A stretch of DNA of 64,000 nucleotides from the NCBI RefSeq assembly GCF_022179545.1, contig NZ_AP025518.1, forward strand, positions 1,240,001-1,304,000. The letters run 5' to 3'. This document shows positions 8,432 through 16,077 of this stretch, piece after piece (position 1 is the first letter of the stretch; every line of letters begins with the position of its first letter). Both the position numbers and the translations under genes were made by a program. Source of the DNA: Mycolicibacterium fortuitum subsp. fortuitum (GTDB lineage: Bacteria; Actinomycetota; Actinomycetes; Mycobacteriales; Mycobacteriaceae). The notes beneath the pieces were generated by a model that made no database searches, was not told the DNA's origin, and saw nothing but the letters and a program-made list of their open reading frames with translations.

Positions 8432-9256
8432 TCAGTACCCCTGATGGGTGCCGGGGTTGGTCTGCGGAATCTTCGCCCGAATGTCTGATCCGTCGGGCGC
8501 CACGTGGTAGTAGCCCTCGAGGTAATTCATGGACGCGGCGATGTTGGCGACAGGGTCGTAGATGTTGTTCGACGTTCCCGGCTGGTGGTATTGGGCGAAG
8601 GTTCCCGGGACGCATTGGGCGAGTCCGCGCGAGCACCCGTTGCCGTACCCGTCGGACACGTTGTAGGTCGAGTTCGGTGGCTTGGCGTTGACGTCCCAAT
8701 CGTTGATCGCCATCGGGTTGTAGGACGACTCGTGTTCGGTCAATGTCAGGTACGCCTCCGTCCATCGCTGCCGGGCGGCCGGGTCGGTGACCCCGCGCTG
8801 GTCCAACGCCTGGTTGATGTAGTTGCGGGTGGCGTCCTGCCCCGATGGCCACGACCCCTTGTCGTAGGTCACCTGATCCACCGGGATGGGCTCAGCTGCC
8901 TGCCTGCCTGACGGCGGGGGAGGGGTACCGTCGCCTCCGTCGCCGGGCTCACCGGTACCGTCGCCGGCCTTCTTGACCTTCTTGCCTAGTTCGGCGTCGG
9001 TCTTCTCGTATGTGTCGGCCGCCGACTTCAGATTGTTCGAGAGCTTGGCGTACTGGTCGGCCACCCGCCGACATGCGGTTTCCACTGCTGTTCCGGCCTG
9101 CTGGCAGGCGTCACCGCTGGTCAAACCGGGAAGTTGGGCCGGAAGTGCGGAGAATCGCAGGGCTGCGCCCGTGCCGGCGCTGTCGGTGCCCAGGTGGTCA
9201 AAATCGCCTGCGGCCGAACGGAGGGCAGACGGATTCACGCGCAGCGGCGAGGTCAT
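8432..9256 (-). CDS. EspC-like N-terminus fused to SLT/lysozyme-like lytic transglycosylase
   Basis: This 274-residue protein has an N-terminal helical domain (about 1-95) like EspC/DUF2580 type VII substrates. It ends in YEKTD, which fits the YxxxD secretion signal. A Gly/Asp/Pro linker follows, then an SLT-type lysozyme fold: catalytic Glu in EHESSYNP, the SRGLAQ strand, and YDPVANIAASMNYL. The enzyme should cleave glycan strands. It is the first gene of a four-gene unit (glycan cleaver, lipoprotein, peptide cleaver, lipoprotein), and 147 bases of non-coding sequence upstream can hold the promoter. There is no Sec signal, so ESX export is the likely route. Confidence 0.87.
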   Translation of the reverse strand: MTSPLRVNPSALRSAAGDFDHLGTDSAGTGAALRFSALPAQLPGLTSGDACQQAGTAVETACRRVADQYAKLSNNLKSAADTYEKTDAELGKKVKKAGDGTGEPGDGGDGTPPPPSGRQAAEPIPVDQVTYDKGSWPSGQDATRNYINQALDQRGVTDPAARQRWTEAYLTLTEHESSYNPMAINDWDVNAKPPNSTYNVSDGYGNGCSRGLAQCVPGTFAQYHQPGTSNNIYDPVANIAASMNYLEGYYHVAPDGSDIRAKIPQTNPGTHQGY

Positions 9257-9403
9257 ATCGGAAGCCTAATGGTGCTGCGGGCCCGGTCATGACACGAATT
9301 CCGTTGCGGCAGAGTAGCTGTGAAGGATCTGTGGGGTTCCTGCGGAGTGGTGCGGATTGATGCTGCCGGGTGTATGACTGGCTGGCCATTCTGGTGCGAA
9401 ACC

Positions 9404-9991
9404 TCATGCAGCGCGCCGGAACAGATAGAACCGCGCCGCGTTCGCGCCGTTCTGGTCCATCGCGGGCTCGTCGCCGCTGGAAAGCAGCGTCCAGCCGGCA
9501 CTGAACCGCCGCTGCACTTCGTCGAACCCGATGCCGGGCACGCCCATCGACGCTCCGGGTATGAATGCCACGATCAGCAGCTGGGCATCAGGGGCGGCCA
9601 CGGCGCTGACTTCCCGGACATAGGCGTCACGATCGTCGGCGCTCATGCCGTGCAGACAACCACTGTCGATGATGAGGTCGTAACCGGCACCGATACCAGA
9701 CGTACTCAGTTGTGTCACATCGGCTTTGACGAATAGCACGGGCAATCCGGCGGCTTTGGCGCGGGCTTTCTTCAGCGGTTTGGCCACATAGTCCACACCG
9801 GTCACCCGCCAACCGTGGCCGGCGAGGTACACCGCGTTGTCCCCGGTGCCGCACCCGAGATCGAGTGCGGCACCCGGGCGCAGCCCGCCGCCTTCCACGA
9901 GGCCGGTCAGGCTGTGCGCCAACGGGTGGCCGTCCCAGGGGGTGAACCCCAGCCGGTACAGCCACCGGAACAATCGTTGGCGCGAGCTCAT
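9404..9991 (-). CDS. Class I SAM-dependent methyltransferase
   Basis: This 195-residue protein has the SAM-binding motif I LDLGCGTGDNAVYLA at about residues 41-55, motif II acidic end GVD, and the post-motif region YDLIIDSGCLHG. The fold is that of small-molecule methyltransferases related to thiopurine/UbiE-like enzymes. The start at 9991 leaves a 4-base gap after the upstream split-barrel gene; longer in-frame starts would overlap it. The substrate is unknown. It appears co-transcribed with that F420/FMN protein. Confidence 0.82.
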   Translation of the reverse strand: MSSRQRLFRWLYRLGFTPWDGHPLAHSLTGLVEGGGLRPGAALDLGCGTGDNAVYLAGHGWRVTGVDYVAKPLKKARAKAAGLPVLFVKADVTQLSTSGIGAGYDLIIDSGCLHGMSADDRDAYVREVSAVAAPDAQLLIVAFIPGASMGVPGIGFDEVQRRFSAGWTLLSSGDEPAMDQNGANAARFYLFRRAA

Positions 9992-9995
9992 GGAG

Positions 9996-10421
9996 CTACA
10001 GTGCCCCCAGATCGGCAGACAGCCAATGCTCGGGCTTGAGATAGATGGTGACGCCCTCACCGTGCTCGCGACGGGCGAACTCGAGATACGGCTCCACCTT
10101 CTCCGGCGGCAGATAGCGTTTCACCATTTCGACGAGCTGATCGTCGGTGGACGGTTCGATGCGGCTCACCGCACCGTCGACCGCCACGTAGCGCACCGAC
10201 GGCTCCAGACGCTCGACCATCAACGAGAAATGCCCGGCAGCCTCGATCAACCGGTGCTTGCGGGAACCCAGGCCGGTCTGCACCCAGGGTTCCCCTCCCG
10301 GGGTGTACTGGTACCAGATCGGGACGGTCAGCGGACCGCGCTTGTCGCCTGCATACACCGACAGTGCGGCGATGTGCGGTTCTGCCAGAAACTGTTCGCG
10401 TTCTTCCTTGGAAAGGGCCAT
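9996..10421 (-). CDS. Pyridoxamine-oxidase-like split-barrel protein (F420/FMN family)
   Basis: This protein of about 141 residues begins MALSKEEREQFLAEPHIAAL and has the LTVPIWYQYTPGG strand pair and a C-terminal YLKPEHWLSADLG typical of mycobacterial PPOX-class proteins. The ATG at 10421 is preferred; a GTG two codons upstream (10427) is possible. It diverges from an F420-dependent luciferase-like gene and heads a two-gene unit with a methyltransferase. Cofactor (F420 or FMN) and substrate are not determined by the sequence. Confidence 0.78.
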   Translation of the reverse strand: MALSKEEREQFLAEPHIAALSVYAGDKRGPLTVPIWYQYTPGGEPWVQTGLGSRKHRLIEAAGHFSLMVERLEPSVRYVAVDGAVSRIEPSTDDQLVEMVKRYLPPEKVEPYLEFARREHGEGVTIYLKPEHWLSADLGAL

Positions 10422-10513
10422 GATCACAGCCTAGACCGACTTTGAAAGTACTTGCCGGTCAACGGTTTCAGTCAAAATCTGGGGTATGTCTGGTCACTGG
10501 GCGTCCGGGGTCG

Positions 10514-10519
10514 TAGAGT
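10514..10519 (+). promoter_or_regulatory. Candidate -10 element for a leaderless mRNA
   Basis: TAGAGT ends 8 bases before the ATG at 10528, compatible with initiation at or next to the start codon. Confidence 0.35.
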
Positions 10520-10527
10520 CGGGGTCC

Positions 10528-11517
10528 ATGCGCTTCGGACTCTTCATCCCGCAGGGCTGGCGCCTTGATCTCGTCGATATTCCCACCGAAAACCACTGGT
10601 CGGTGATGCGTGACCTGGCTGCGCACGCCGACGCGGGCCCCTGGGATTCACTGTGGGTCTACGACCACTTCCACACCGTTCCGGTGCCGACCGATGAGGC
10701 GACCCACGAGGCCTGGACGCTGATGGCTGCGTATGCGGCGACGACATCGCGCATCAAGCTCGGTCAGATGTGCACCGCGATGTCCTACCGCAACCCCGTC
10801 TACCTGGCGAAGATCGCCGCCACCACCGACATCATCTCGGGCGGTCGCGTACAGATGGGTATCGGTGGTGGCTGGTACGAGCACGAGTGGCGCGCCTACG
10901 GCTACGGGTTCCCGTCTGCCGGGGTGCGGTTGGGCCGGCTCGACGAGGGCGTACAGATCATGCGCGACGCCTGGCGGGACGGTCGGGTCAGCTTCGACGG
11001 CAAGCACTATCAGGTTGACGGTGCGATCGTCGCACCTAAGCCGCTGCAGGACAACGGTATTCCGATGTGGATCGCCGGCGGCGGGGAGAAGGTCACCCTG
11101 CGTATCGCGGCCAAGTATGCGCAGTACACCAACTTCACCTCCGAGCCCGAGGGTTTCGCCCACAAGTCGGAGGTCCTGGCCGGGCATTGCCGCGACGTCG
11201 GCACCGACTACGGCGCGATCGTGCGATCCGCCAACTTCAACGCCGTGATCGGAGAATCCGAGGCCGATGTCGCCGAGCGTGTCGCACGGTTGCGGGCCCG
11301 GCAAGTCCCGGTGGCCGGGGAGGCTGCCGTCGACGCCATGCTGGCCAACGTCACCGCGCCCGAATCGGCGAGCGGTACGCCCGAGCAGGTCATCGAGAAG
11401 CTCAAACGGCTCCGCGACCTCGGGTGTGAGTACGCCATTCTGTACTTCCCGGAGGCCGCGTACGACCGGTCCGGCATCGAATTGTTCGAGCGAGAGGTCA
11501 TCCCGGCGCTGGGCTGA
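10528..11517 (+). CDS. LLM-class (luciferase-like) F420-dependent oxidoreductase
   Basis: This 329-residue TIM-barrel protein of the bacterial luciferase-like superfamily has the N-terminal strand MRFGLFIPQGW, the SLWVYDHFH cofactor-side loop, and SGGRVQMGIGGGWYEHEWRAYG, the conserved phosphate-binding stretch of F420 enzymes. The C-terminal GTPEQVIEKLKRLRDLGCEYAILYF completes the barrel. It should transfer hydride between F420H2 and an unknown substrate. The ATG at 10528 was preferred over an upstream GTG-type extension because homologues begin at this strand. It diverges from the split-barrel gene, so two F420-type proteins share a 100-base promoter region. Confidence 0.88.
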   Translation: MRFGLFIPQGWRLDLVDIPTENHWSVMRDLAAHADAGPWDSLWVYDHFHTVPVPTDEATHEAWTLMAAYAATTSRIKLGQMCTAMSYRNPVYLAKIAATTDIISGGRVQMGIGGGWYEHEWRAYGYGFPSAGVRLGRLDEGVQIMRDAWRDGRVSFDGKHYQVDGAIVAPKPLQDNGIPMWIAGGGEKVTLRIAAKYAQYTNFTSEPEGFAHKSEVLAGHCRDVGTDYGAIVRSANFNAVIGESEADVAERVARLRARQVPVAGEAAVDAMLANVTAPESASGTPEQVIEKLKRLRDLGCEYAILYFPEAAYDRSGIELFEREVIPALG

Positions 11518-11523
11518 GCGCTC

Positions 11524-12237
11524 TCAATGCCCGGCGCTTTGACCTCCGTCGACGTGCAGGATCTCGCCGGTGACGAATCCGGCCTGCTCCAGGTACAGCA
11601 CCGCGTTGACGACATCGTCGATATCGCCCAGGTGGCCGATCGGATGCAGAGCCGACAGGAACTCATGCGTCTCGGGCGCGTGCATCGGGGTGCGGATGAT
11701 GCCCAGCGCCACCGCATTGGCCCGGATCCCGCGTGACCCGTACTCGACAGCCAGGGCCTTGGTGGCCGCGTTCAAGCCGCCTTTGGTCAGCGACGCCAGT
11801 ACCGAGGGCACCTGGGAGTTGGCGTGGTCCACGAGGCTGGTGGAGATGGTGACGACGTGGCCGCCCTCGCCGTGCGACTCGATCGCGGGGATGCCGGCCC
11901 GGGTCAGCTCGAAGAAGCCGCGCTGGTTGACGCCGGTGACGGCGTCGTAGTCCTCGTCGGTGTACTCGGTGAACGGCTTGGCGACGAAGATGCCCGCGTT
12001 GTTGACGATGGTGTCGACGCGGCCGAAACGCTCCAGCGCGGCGTCGACCAGCCGACGGCCGACACCGGGTTGGCCGATGTCGCCCGGTACCGCCAGCACC
12101 ATCGGGTCGTGGCTGTCGCCGATGGTGCGGGAGTTGGCGACCACGGCGTAGCCGAGCTTGCGGTAGCCGGCCACCAGGCCTTCGCCGATACCTTGAGATG
12201 CGCCGGTGATGACTGCGACGTGCGGTGTGGTGTTCAT
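11524..12237 (-). CDS. SDR-family protein lacking the catalytic tyrosine
   Basis: This 237-residue Rossmann-fold protein has the TGxxxGxG cofactor motif at residues 11-18 (TGASQGIG), NNAG at 79-82, a serine in ISTS near 132-134, and the lysine at 152. The usual YxxxK reads AxxxK here, because the position four before Lys152 is Ala148. It may therefore be a divergent or non-classical SDR. The C-terminal GEILHVDGGQSAGH is typical. The ATG at 12237 has AAAGGA upstream; a longer start 27 bases earlier is less likely. It diverges from a LysR gene that probably regulates it. Confidence 0.85.
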   Translation of the reverse strand: MNTTPHVAVITGASQGIGEGLVAGYRKLGYAVVANSRTIGDSHDPMVLAVPGDIGQPGVGRRLVDAALERFGRVDTIVNNAGIFVAKPFTEYTDEDYDAVTGVNQRGFFELTRAGIPAIESHGEGGHVVTISTSLVDHANSQVPSVLASLTKGGLNAATKALAVEYGSRGIRANAVALGIIRTPMHAPETHEFLSALHPIGHLGDIDDVVNAVLYLEQAGFVTGEILHVDGGQSAGH

Positions 12238-12338
12238 TGGGTGGTCCTTTCTGGTCTGATGCACCGCTCAACGCATGCCGAAGACGGGTCCATGTCCGTC
12301 AGATCCGACGGGTTGGCTCATTGCTGGGAGGTTCTGCC

Positions 12339-12344
12339 TAATAG
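12339..12344 (+). promoter_or_regulatory. Candidate -10 element for the LysR gene
   Basis: TAATAG ends 6 bases before the GTG at 12351, so the LysR message may be leaderless. The 113 bases between the divergent starts should hold the LysR binding site, but no clear LTTR dyad was identified. Confidence 0.45.
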
Positions 12345-12350
12345 GCTGCG

Positions 12351-13286
12351 GTGGTGGAGCTGCGGCAGTTGCGCTACTTCGTCGCCGTCGCCGAGGAACT
12401 GAACTTCGGCCGTGCGGCCGAGCGGCTGCGTATCGCCGGGCCGTCGTTGTCCCAGCAGATCAAGGCGCTGGAACGCGATCTCAAGGTGCAGCTGTTCGAT
12501 CGCGACCGGCGCTCGGTGGCGCTGACCCAGGCCGGTGCCGCGCTGCTGCCCGGGGCGCGGGATCTGATCCAGCAGGCTGACGAATTACGCAGGCGGGCAC
12601 AAGGTTTGGCGGTGTCAGAACCGGTGCGGATCGGCTATGTCAACTGGTGCCCGACCGATTGGGCCGAGCGGGCCGCCGGTGTCGCGCAGGTGCGGGTGGA
12701 TACCTGGGTGATGCCCTCGCATGCCCAGGCCGCCCGGGTGGCCGACGGCACCCTGGACCTTGCGATCTGCTGGGTGCAGAGTGGCGACCTCGAGGGGTTG
12801 GGCCTCGATGCGCGGCTGATGGGGGTCGACCGGCTGTACGCACTGTCGGCCGGGTCGGATGAGTCGCCGGTGAACGCGGCAGATGTGCTCGTACTGGTGG
12901 ATTCCGATGCCTCGAGTTGGTCTTCCTGGAACCGGTACGGGGAGCAGTTCGCCGCCGACGTCGGGGCGCGCGTCATGCGTACCGACGACGGTGGCGTGAC
13001 CGGGCCGACCTTCTTCGAACACGTCCGTGAGTTGCGTCGGCCGGTGCTCAACAATCCCAAGGGGCAGGACGCGGTGCTGCCCAAGGACCTGGTCAGGCGC
13101 CAGGTGGTGGCTCCGACGCCGCTGTGGACCTGGTCACTGGTCTGGCGTCGGGACGAGGGCAGTCCGGCGGTGCGCGCTGTGATCGACGCGTTCACCCGCG
13201 GCATCGGGGATCTCGGTGTCCGCGAGGACGGAACCTGGCTGCCCGCCGACGATCCGTATCGTCATCGCGGCGAGGGCAGCGATTAG
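12351..13286 (+). CDS. LysR-family transcriptional regulator
   Basis: This 311-residue protein has an N-terminal winged helix-turn-helix (about residues 3-62, LRQLRYFVAVAEELNFGRAAERL) and a C-terminal periplasmic-binding-type effector domain (about 90-295). It starts with GTG (12351; the next codon is also GTG). LysR proteins usually control the divergent neighbour, here the SDR gene. Its last 153 bases overlap in antisense with the 3' end of the MFS gene, and both frames remain open through the overlap. The effector is unknown. Confidence 0.9.
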   Translation: MVELRQLRYFVAVAEELNFGRAAERLRIAGPSLSQQIKALERDLKVQLFDRDRRSVALTQAGAALLPGARDLIQQADELRRRAQGLAVSEPVRIGYVNWCPTDWAERAAGVAQVRVDTWVMPSHAQAARVADGTLDLAICWVQSGDLEGLGLDARLMGVDRLYALSAGSDESPVNAADVLVLVDSDASSWSSWNRYGEQFAADVGARVMRTDDGGVTGPTFFEHVRELRRPVLNNPKGQDAVLPKDLVRRQVVAPTPLWTWSLVWRRDEGSPAVRAVIDAFTRGIGDLGVREDGTWLPADDPYRHRGEGSD

Positions 13287-14363
13287 CACCACCACCGCGC
13301 CGGCGGCCAGCGCTGTGCGAAAACCGTTGTGCACGAGCGGGGAAACGGCCACCGGTCCGATGATCTGGCCGACGGAATAGCCTGCGGTCAGCAGGGCCAC
13401 CGCGCCCGGGAACCGCATGAGCCGTCCCGCGGCCAGCGCCAGGGTGCTGATTCCGATGAAGGTTCCACCGAACAAGACGGCACCGATGAGCGCCCCGGCG
13501 CCGCTTCCCGTGCATGCCAACGCTATTCCAGCGGACTGCAGAAGCAATGCCCCGGTGAGCAGCGTCGGATGGGAAAAGCGGGAGCTCAGCCGCGCCCACA
13601 CGGCAGACGAGGGAATCGCCGCCAAGCCGACCAGCAGCCACGCGCCGGTGCCCAGCCGCCCAGGAGAATGCTGCGCGATGGCCGCCACCAGGAAGGTGCC
13701 GGCGATGATGTACCCGATGCCTTCGAGGGTGTAACTGCCGAACAGGAAGGCAAATGGACGGTGTGGCTTCTTGCGTTGGTCGCCAGCAGATTTCGTGTCG
13801 GACTCCGCAGTAGCGGTGCTCATGAACCAGGCGGCTGCACTCAACACCGCAGTGCACGCGGCGGCCAGCCACCACGCGCCCTGCCATCCTGTCCGGGCGG
13901 GCAGGATGAACACCAGGCCGGCGGACAGCGCGATGCCGATACCGACACCGCCGAACGCCCACCCGGGGAGATGCGGCGGGTGTCCGTGGAGATGATCGAG
14001 CACGGTGTTGACGGCGATGACGAACACCAGGGCGCTGGCCACCCCGGCGGCCAGTCGAAGCGCCATCCATGCCAGGGCGTTGCCGGTCAACGGCATGGCC
14101 GCCAAGCTGATCACCAGCACGATGAGCGAGAGCCGGCAGGCCCACATGGAACGGGACAAGCGGGGCGAGAATGCCCCGGCGAGCGCACCCACCAGATAAC
14201 CGACATAGTTGGCAGTGGCCAGGTGTCCGGCTGCCTGCGGGGTGAGACCGGCCTCCGACGTCATCAACGGCAGGATCGGGGTATAGACAAACCGTCCGAT
14301 CCCCATCGCGGCGGCCAGCACTGCGGCCGTGCGGGCGACGTGCATCCAGGGTGCTGTGGGCAT
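13134..14363 (-). CDS. MFS transporter, YbfB/CynX-like
   Basis: This 409-residue membrane protein has about 12 hydrophobic segments. The first segments (AAAMGIGRFVYTPILPLM, then GHLATANYVGYLVGALAGA) resemble the YbfB-like branch of the major facilitator superfamily. The ATG at 14363 is preferred because upstream codons are poor and no hydrophobic segment is lost. The last 50 residues extend past the final helix into the antisense of the LysR gene and look unstructured, so the natural stop may have been lost by extension. It is transcribed convergently with LysR. The substrate is unknown. Confidence 0.83.
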   Translation of the reverse strand: MPTAPWMHVARTAAVLAAAMGIGRFVYTPILPLMTSEAGLTPQAAGHLATANYVGYLVGALAGAFSPRLSRSMWACRLSLIVLVISLAAMPLTGNALAWMALRLAAGVASALVFVIAVNTVLDHLHGHPPHLPGWAFGGVGIGIALSAGLVFILPARTGWQGAWWLAAACTAVLSAAAWFMSTATAESDTKSAGDQRKKPHRPFAFLFGSYTLEGIGYIIAGTFLVAAIAQHSPGRLGTGAWLLVGLAAIPSSAVWARLSSRFSHPTLLTGALLLQSAGIALACTGSGAGALIGAVLFGGTFIGISTLALAAGRLMRFPGAVALLTAGYSVGQIIGPVAVSPLVHNGFRTALAAGAVVVLIAALAAMTIRIVGGQPGSVLADTEIPDAAGERVDHSAHRRTALVPTPDQ

Positions 14364-14519
14364 TGCCCCATGGTCTGCCGACTGCGGCCGGATTTGCCAC
14401 GTCCGATCACCTCGCAGCTGAGAGGCTGATCCTCTCAAGGCGGGCACGGACCACGGCCGCCGAAAAAGTCGTCAAATGTACATCGCGTAACTGGTAGATG
14501 GCCTAAAAAGGTAGGCCCG

Positions 14520-14954
14520 GTGAAACTTGCACTGGATCGGCTTCGCGATGTGCTTCATGATCCCCACGTGACGCTGATATCACGGGAATTCGGGAGCGGA
14601 AACGTGTCTGCCCCGACAGTCGGGGCCGATGTGGCCGCGGTCTTCAACCCCCTGCCGCGCACGGCTTCTCGCGCGGCCGCGCCGGCTGAGTGTTCCCGGC
14701 CCGCGCACAGCGCTGACGTCGCCCAATCGCGCCTGTTCGAGGACATCCTGCTCGACGAAATCGCCGAGCTGCGGGACCTTGTCGCCGCCACCGAACTCCG
14801 GTGGCGACGCCTTCGGGAACGCAGTCGGGTGGCCGAAGCCCCCGTGCCGGAAGCTCTCGTTCGCCTGTATGCGCGTGTTGCCGAGGCCGAGCGACTGCTC
14901 GTTCAGCTGCGGTCCAGGTTCGGTTACGAGGGAGATTCACTCCGGGTGATTTGA
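14520..14954 (+). CDS. Hypothetical protein with helical C-terminal half
   Basis: This 144-residue frame starts with GTG at 14520. It is not recognised. The first 65 residues are Ala/Pro/Ser-rich and probably disordered. Residues about 70-138 form a likely coiled-coil or helical hairpin rich in Leu, Glu and Arg (DEIAELRDLVAATELRWRRLRER). No signal peptide or membrane segment is visible. It diverges from the MFS gene and is followed by a decayed gene remnant. Reality as a gene is moderately supported by the heptad-like C-terminal half. Confidence 0.5.
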   Translation: MKLALDRLRDVLHDPHVTLISREFGSGNVSAPTVGADVAAVFNPLPRTASRAAAPAECSRPAHSADVAQSRLFEDILLDEIAELRDLVAATELRWRRLRERSRVAEAPVPEALVRLYARVAEAERLLVQLRSRFGYEGDSLRVI

Positions 14955-14967
14955 AGTCCGGCGGTGG

Positions 14968-15111
14968 TCAGTCGAACATCACGACGATCTTGTCGGCGGC
15001 ACCGGGGGTCGATGCCGTCATGAGTTGGCAGTTGGCAGTGAGATCCTTTGTCACCTCGACGATTTCGTCCGGATATCCCATCGAGCCGACGTAGGTGATC
15101 TCGTTGCTCAC
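14968..15111 (-). pseudogene. Remnant of a zinc-type (MDR) alcohol dehydrogenase C-terminus
   Basis: Read on the minus strand, these 47 codons begin EITYVGSMGYPDEIVEVTKDL and end in ASTPGAADKIVVMFD followed by TGA. Both blocks belong to the end of medium-chain zinc alcohol dehydrogenases, but roughly 25 residues that normally join them are missing, and an in-frame TAG lies just upstream. The first 85% of the gene is absent. The stretch 14955-15281 otherwise holds only a hairpin and the cupin promoter region. Confidence 0.65.
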
Positions 15112-15122
15112 CTACGTCGGCT
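15084..15122. repeat. Perfect 15-base inverted repeat
   Basis: AGCCGACGTAGGTGA (15084-15098) is followed after 9 bases by its exact reverse complement (15108-15122). It straddles the broken 5' edge of the dehydrogenase remnant, so the arm inside the remnant has been copied in inverted orientation at the break. Confidence 0.8.
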
Positions 15123-15281
15123 GCGCGGTCGATCAACGCTCAGTCGGGACGCTAGTTATGCACCGATGGTCGGTGGCATGCCGGTCGATGAAGCCTGGGT
15201 GTCCGTCGAGGTGCTGCCAGCGTGCGGATACATATCGCGACCCACGCCCATGCGGCCGCCGGAGGTGGCACGATTCTGGGT

Positions 15282-15626
15282 ATGGAGAAGATCTCGCTCA
15301 CCGCGATTGCCCGTCAGCAGTTGGCCGCAGCCCGCACGGCGAACAGTGGACGCAGTGCTCACACCGTCTACGGCGGGCATGAACACCAGCTGCGCCAGAC
15401 CCTGATCGCGTTGACCGAGGGAAACGGGCTCGACGAGCACGAGAGCCCGGGCGAGGCCACGTTGCAGGTGATCGAGGGCCGGGTGAAGTTGGCCAATTCT
15501 CAGGCCAGCTGGGAAGGGTCGCCCGGCGACCACATCGTGATCCCGCGGACCCGCCACAGCCTGCAGGCGCTCACCGATTCGGTGGTGCTGCTGACCGTCG
15601 TCAAAGAGATGGGTCCGAACACCTGA
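15282..15626 (+). CDS. Small cupin-domain protein
   Basis: This 114-residue single-domain cupin begins MEKISLTAIARQQL; the barrel runs from about residue 35. Motif 1 region is LDEHESPGEATLQVIEGRV and motif 2 region is GDHIVIPRTRHSLQALTDSVVLLTVV, with a His and Glu that could bind a metal. The ATG at 15282 is preferred over an in-frame ATG at 15222. Small cupins of this type serve as metal-dependent enzymes or sugar and metabolite binders; no more exact role can be given. It ends before a long palindrome shared with a convergent VOC gene. Confidence 0.8.
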   Translation: MEKISLTAIARQQLAAARTANSGRSAHTVYGGHEHQLRQTLIALTEGNGLDEHESPGEATLQVIEGRVKLANSQASWEGSPGDHIVIPRTRHSLQALTDSVVLLTVVKEMGPNT

Positions 15627-15654
15627 GCCGTCGGGTTGGAGACGGGTTATCCCG

Positions 15655-15715
15655 GTTGAAATTGCACTCAGGGTCGTGATCCACGCGGATCTACGGCCCT
15701 GGATGCAATCTCAAC
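15655..15715. terminator. Long imperfect palindrome between convergent cupin and VOC genes
   Basis: Outer arms GTTGAAATTGCA (15655-15666) and TGCAATCTCAAC (15104-end region, 15704-15715) pair, as do the inner parts CAGGGTCG with CGGCCCTG and GATCC with GGATC around a 4-base loop. A few mismatches are present. Placed 29 bases after one stop and 18 bases before the other, it probably stops transcription from both sides. Confidence 0.65.
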
Positions 15716-15732
15716 GAAGTATCGGTGTCGAT

Positions 15733-16077
15733 TCAGCGGTGGGTCAGCACGTTGACGACGTTGCCCGCCGCGTCGGTGAAGAAGAACCGCCGCACACCCC
15801 ACTCCTCGTCGCTGAGCGGATGCACGATCTCCAAGCCGGCCGCGACGGCGTCGGCATACGCGGCGTCGACATCGTCAACCTCGATCGAGATGTTCGGGTT
15901 GACCGGTGCTGTCGCATCTTTGGTCATCAGACTCACCTGATGGCGCAGCTCCGAATCGGCCAGTGTGACGATCCAACCGTGGTTCATCACCTCGGTCAGG
16001 CCGAGGGTCTGGGTGTAGGCCTCGGCCACAGACAAGTCGGGCACCGTGAGCACGGGCATCACCCGGCGCACCGTCAT
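15733..16077 (-). CDS. VOC-superfamily (glyoxalase/bleomycin-resistance fold) protein
   Basis: This 114-residue protein opens with RRVMPVLTVPDLSVAEAYTQTLGL, the first beta-alpha-beta module of VOC proteins. The second module is SIEVDDVDAAYADAVAAG followed by FFFTDAAGNVVNVLTHR. Metal-ligand positions are only partly conserved, so it may be a binding rather than a catalytic member. Its ATG overlaps the stop of the XPB helicase gene (ATGA), so the two are translationally coupled. Confidence 0.83.
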   Translation of the reverse strand: MTVRRVMPVLTVPDLSVAEAYTQTLGLTEVMNHGWIVTLADSELRHQVSLMTKDATAPVNPNISIEVDDVDAAYADAVAAGLEIVHPLSDEEWGVRRFFFTDAAGNVVNVLTHR

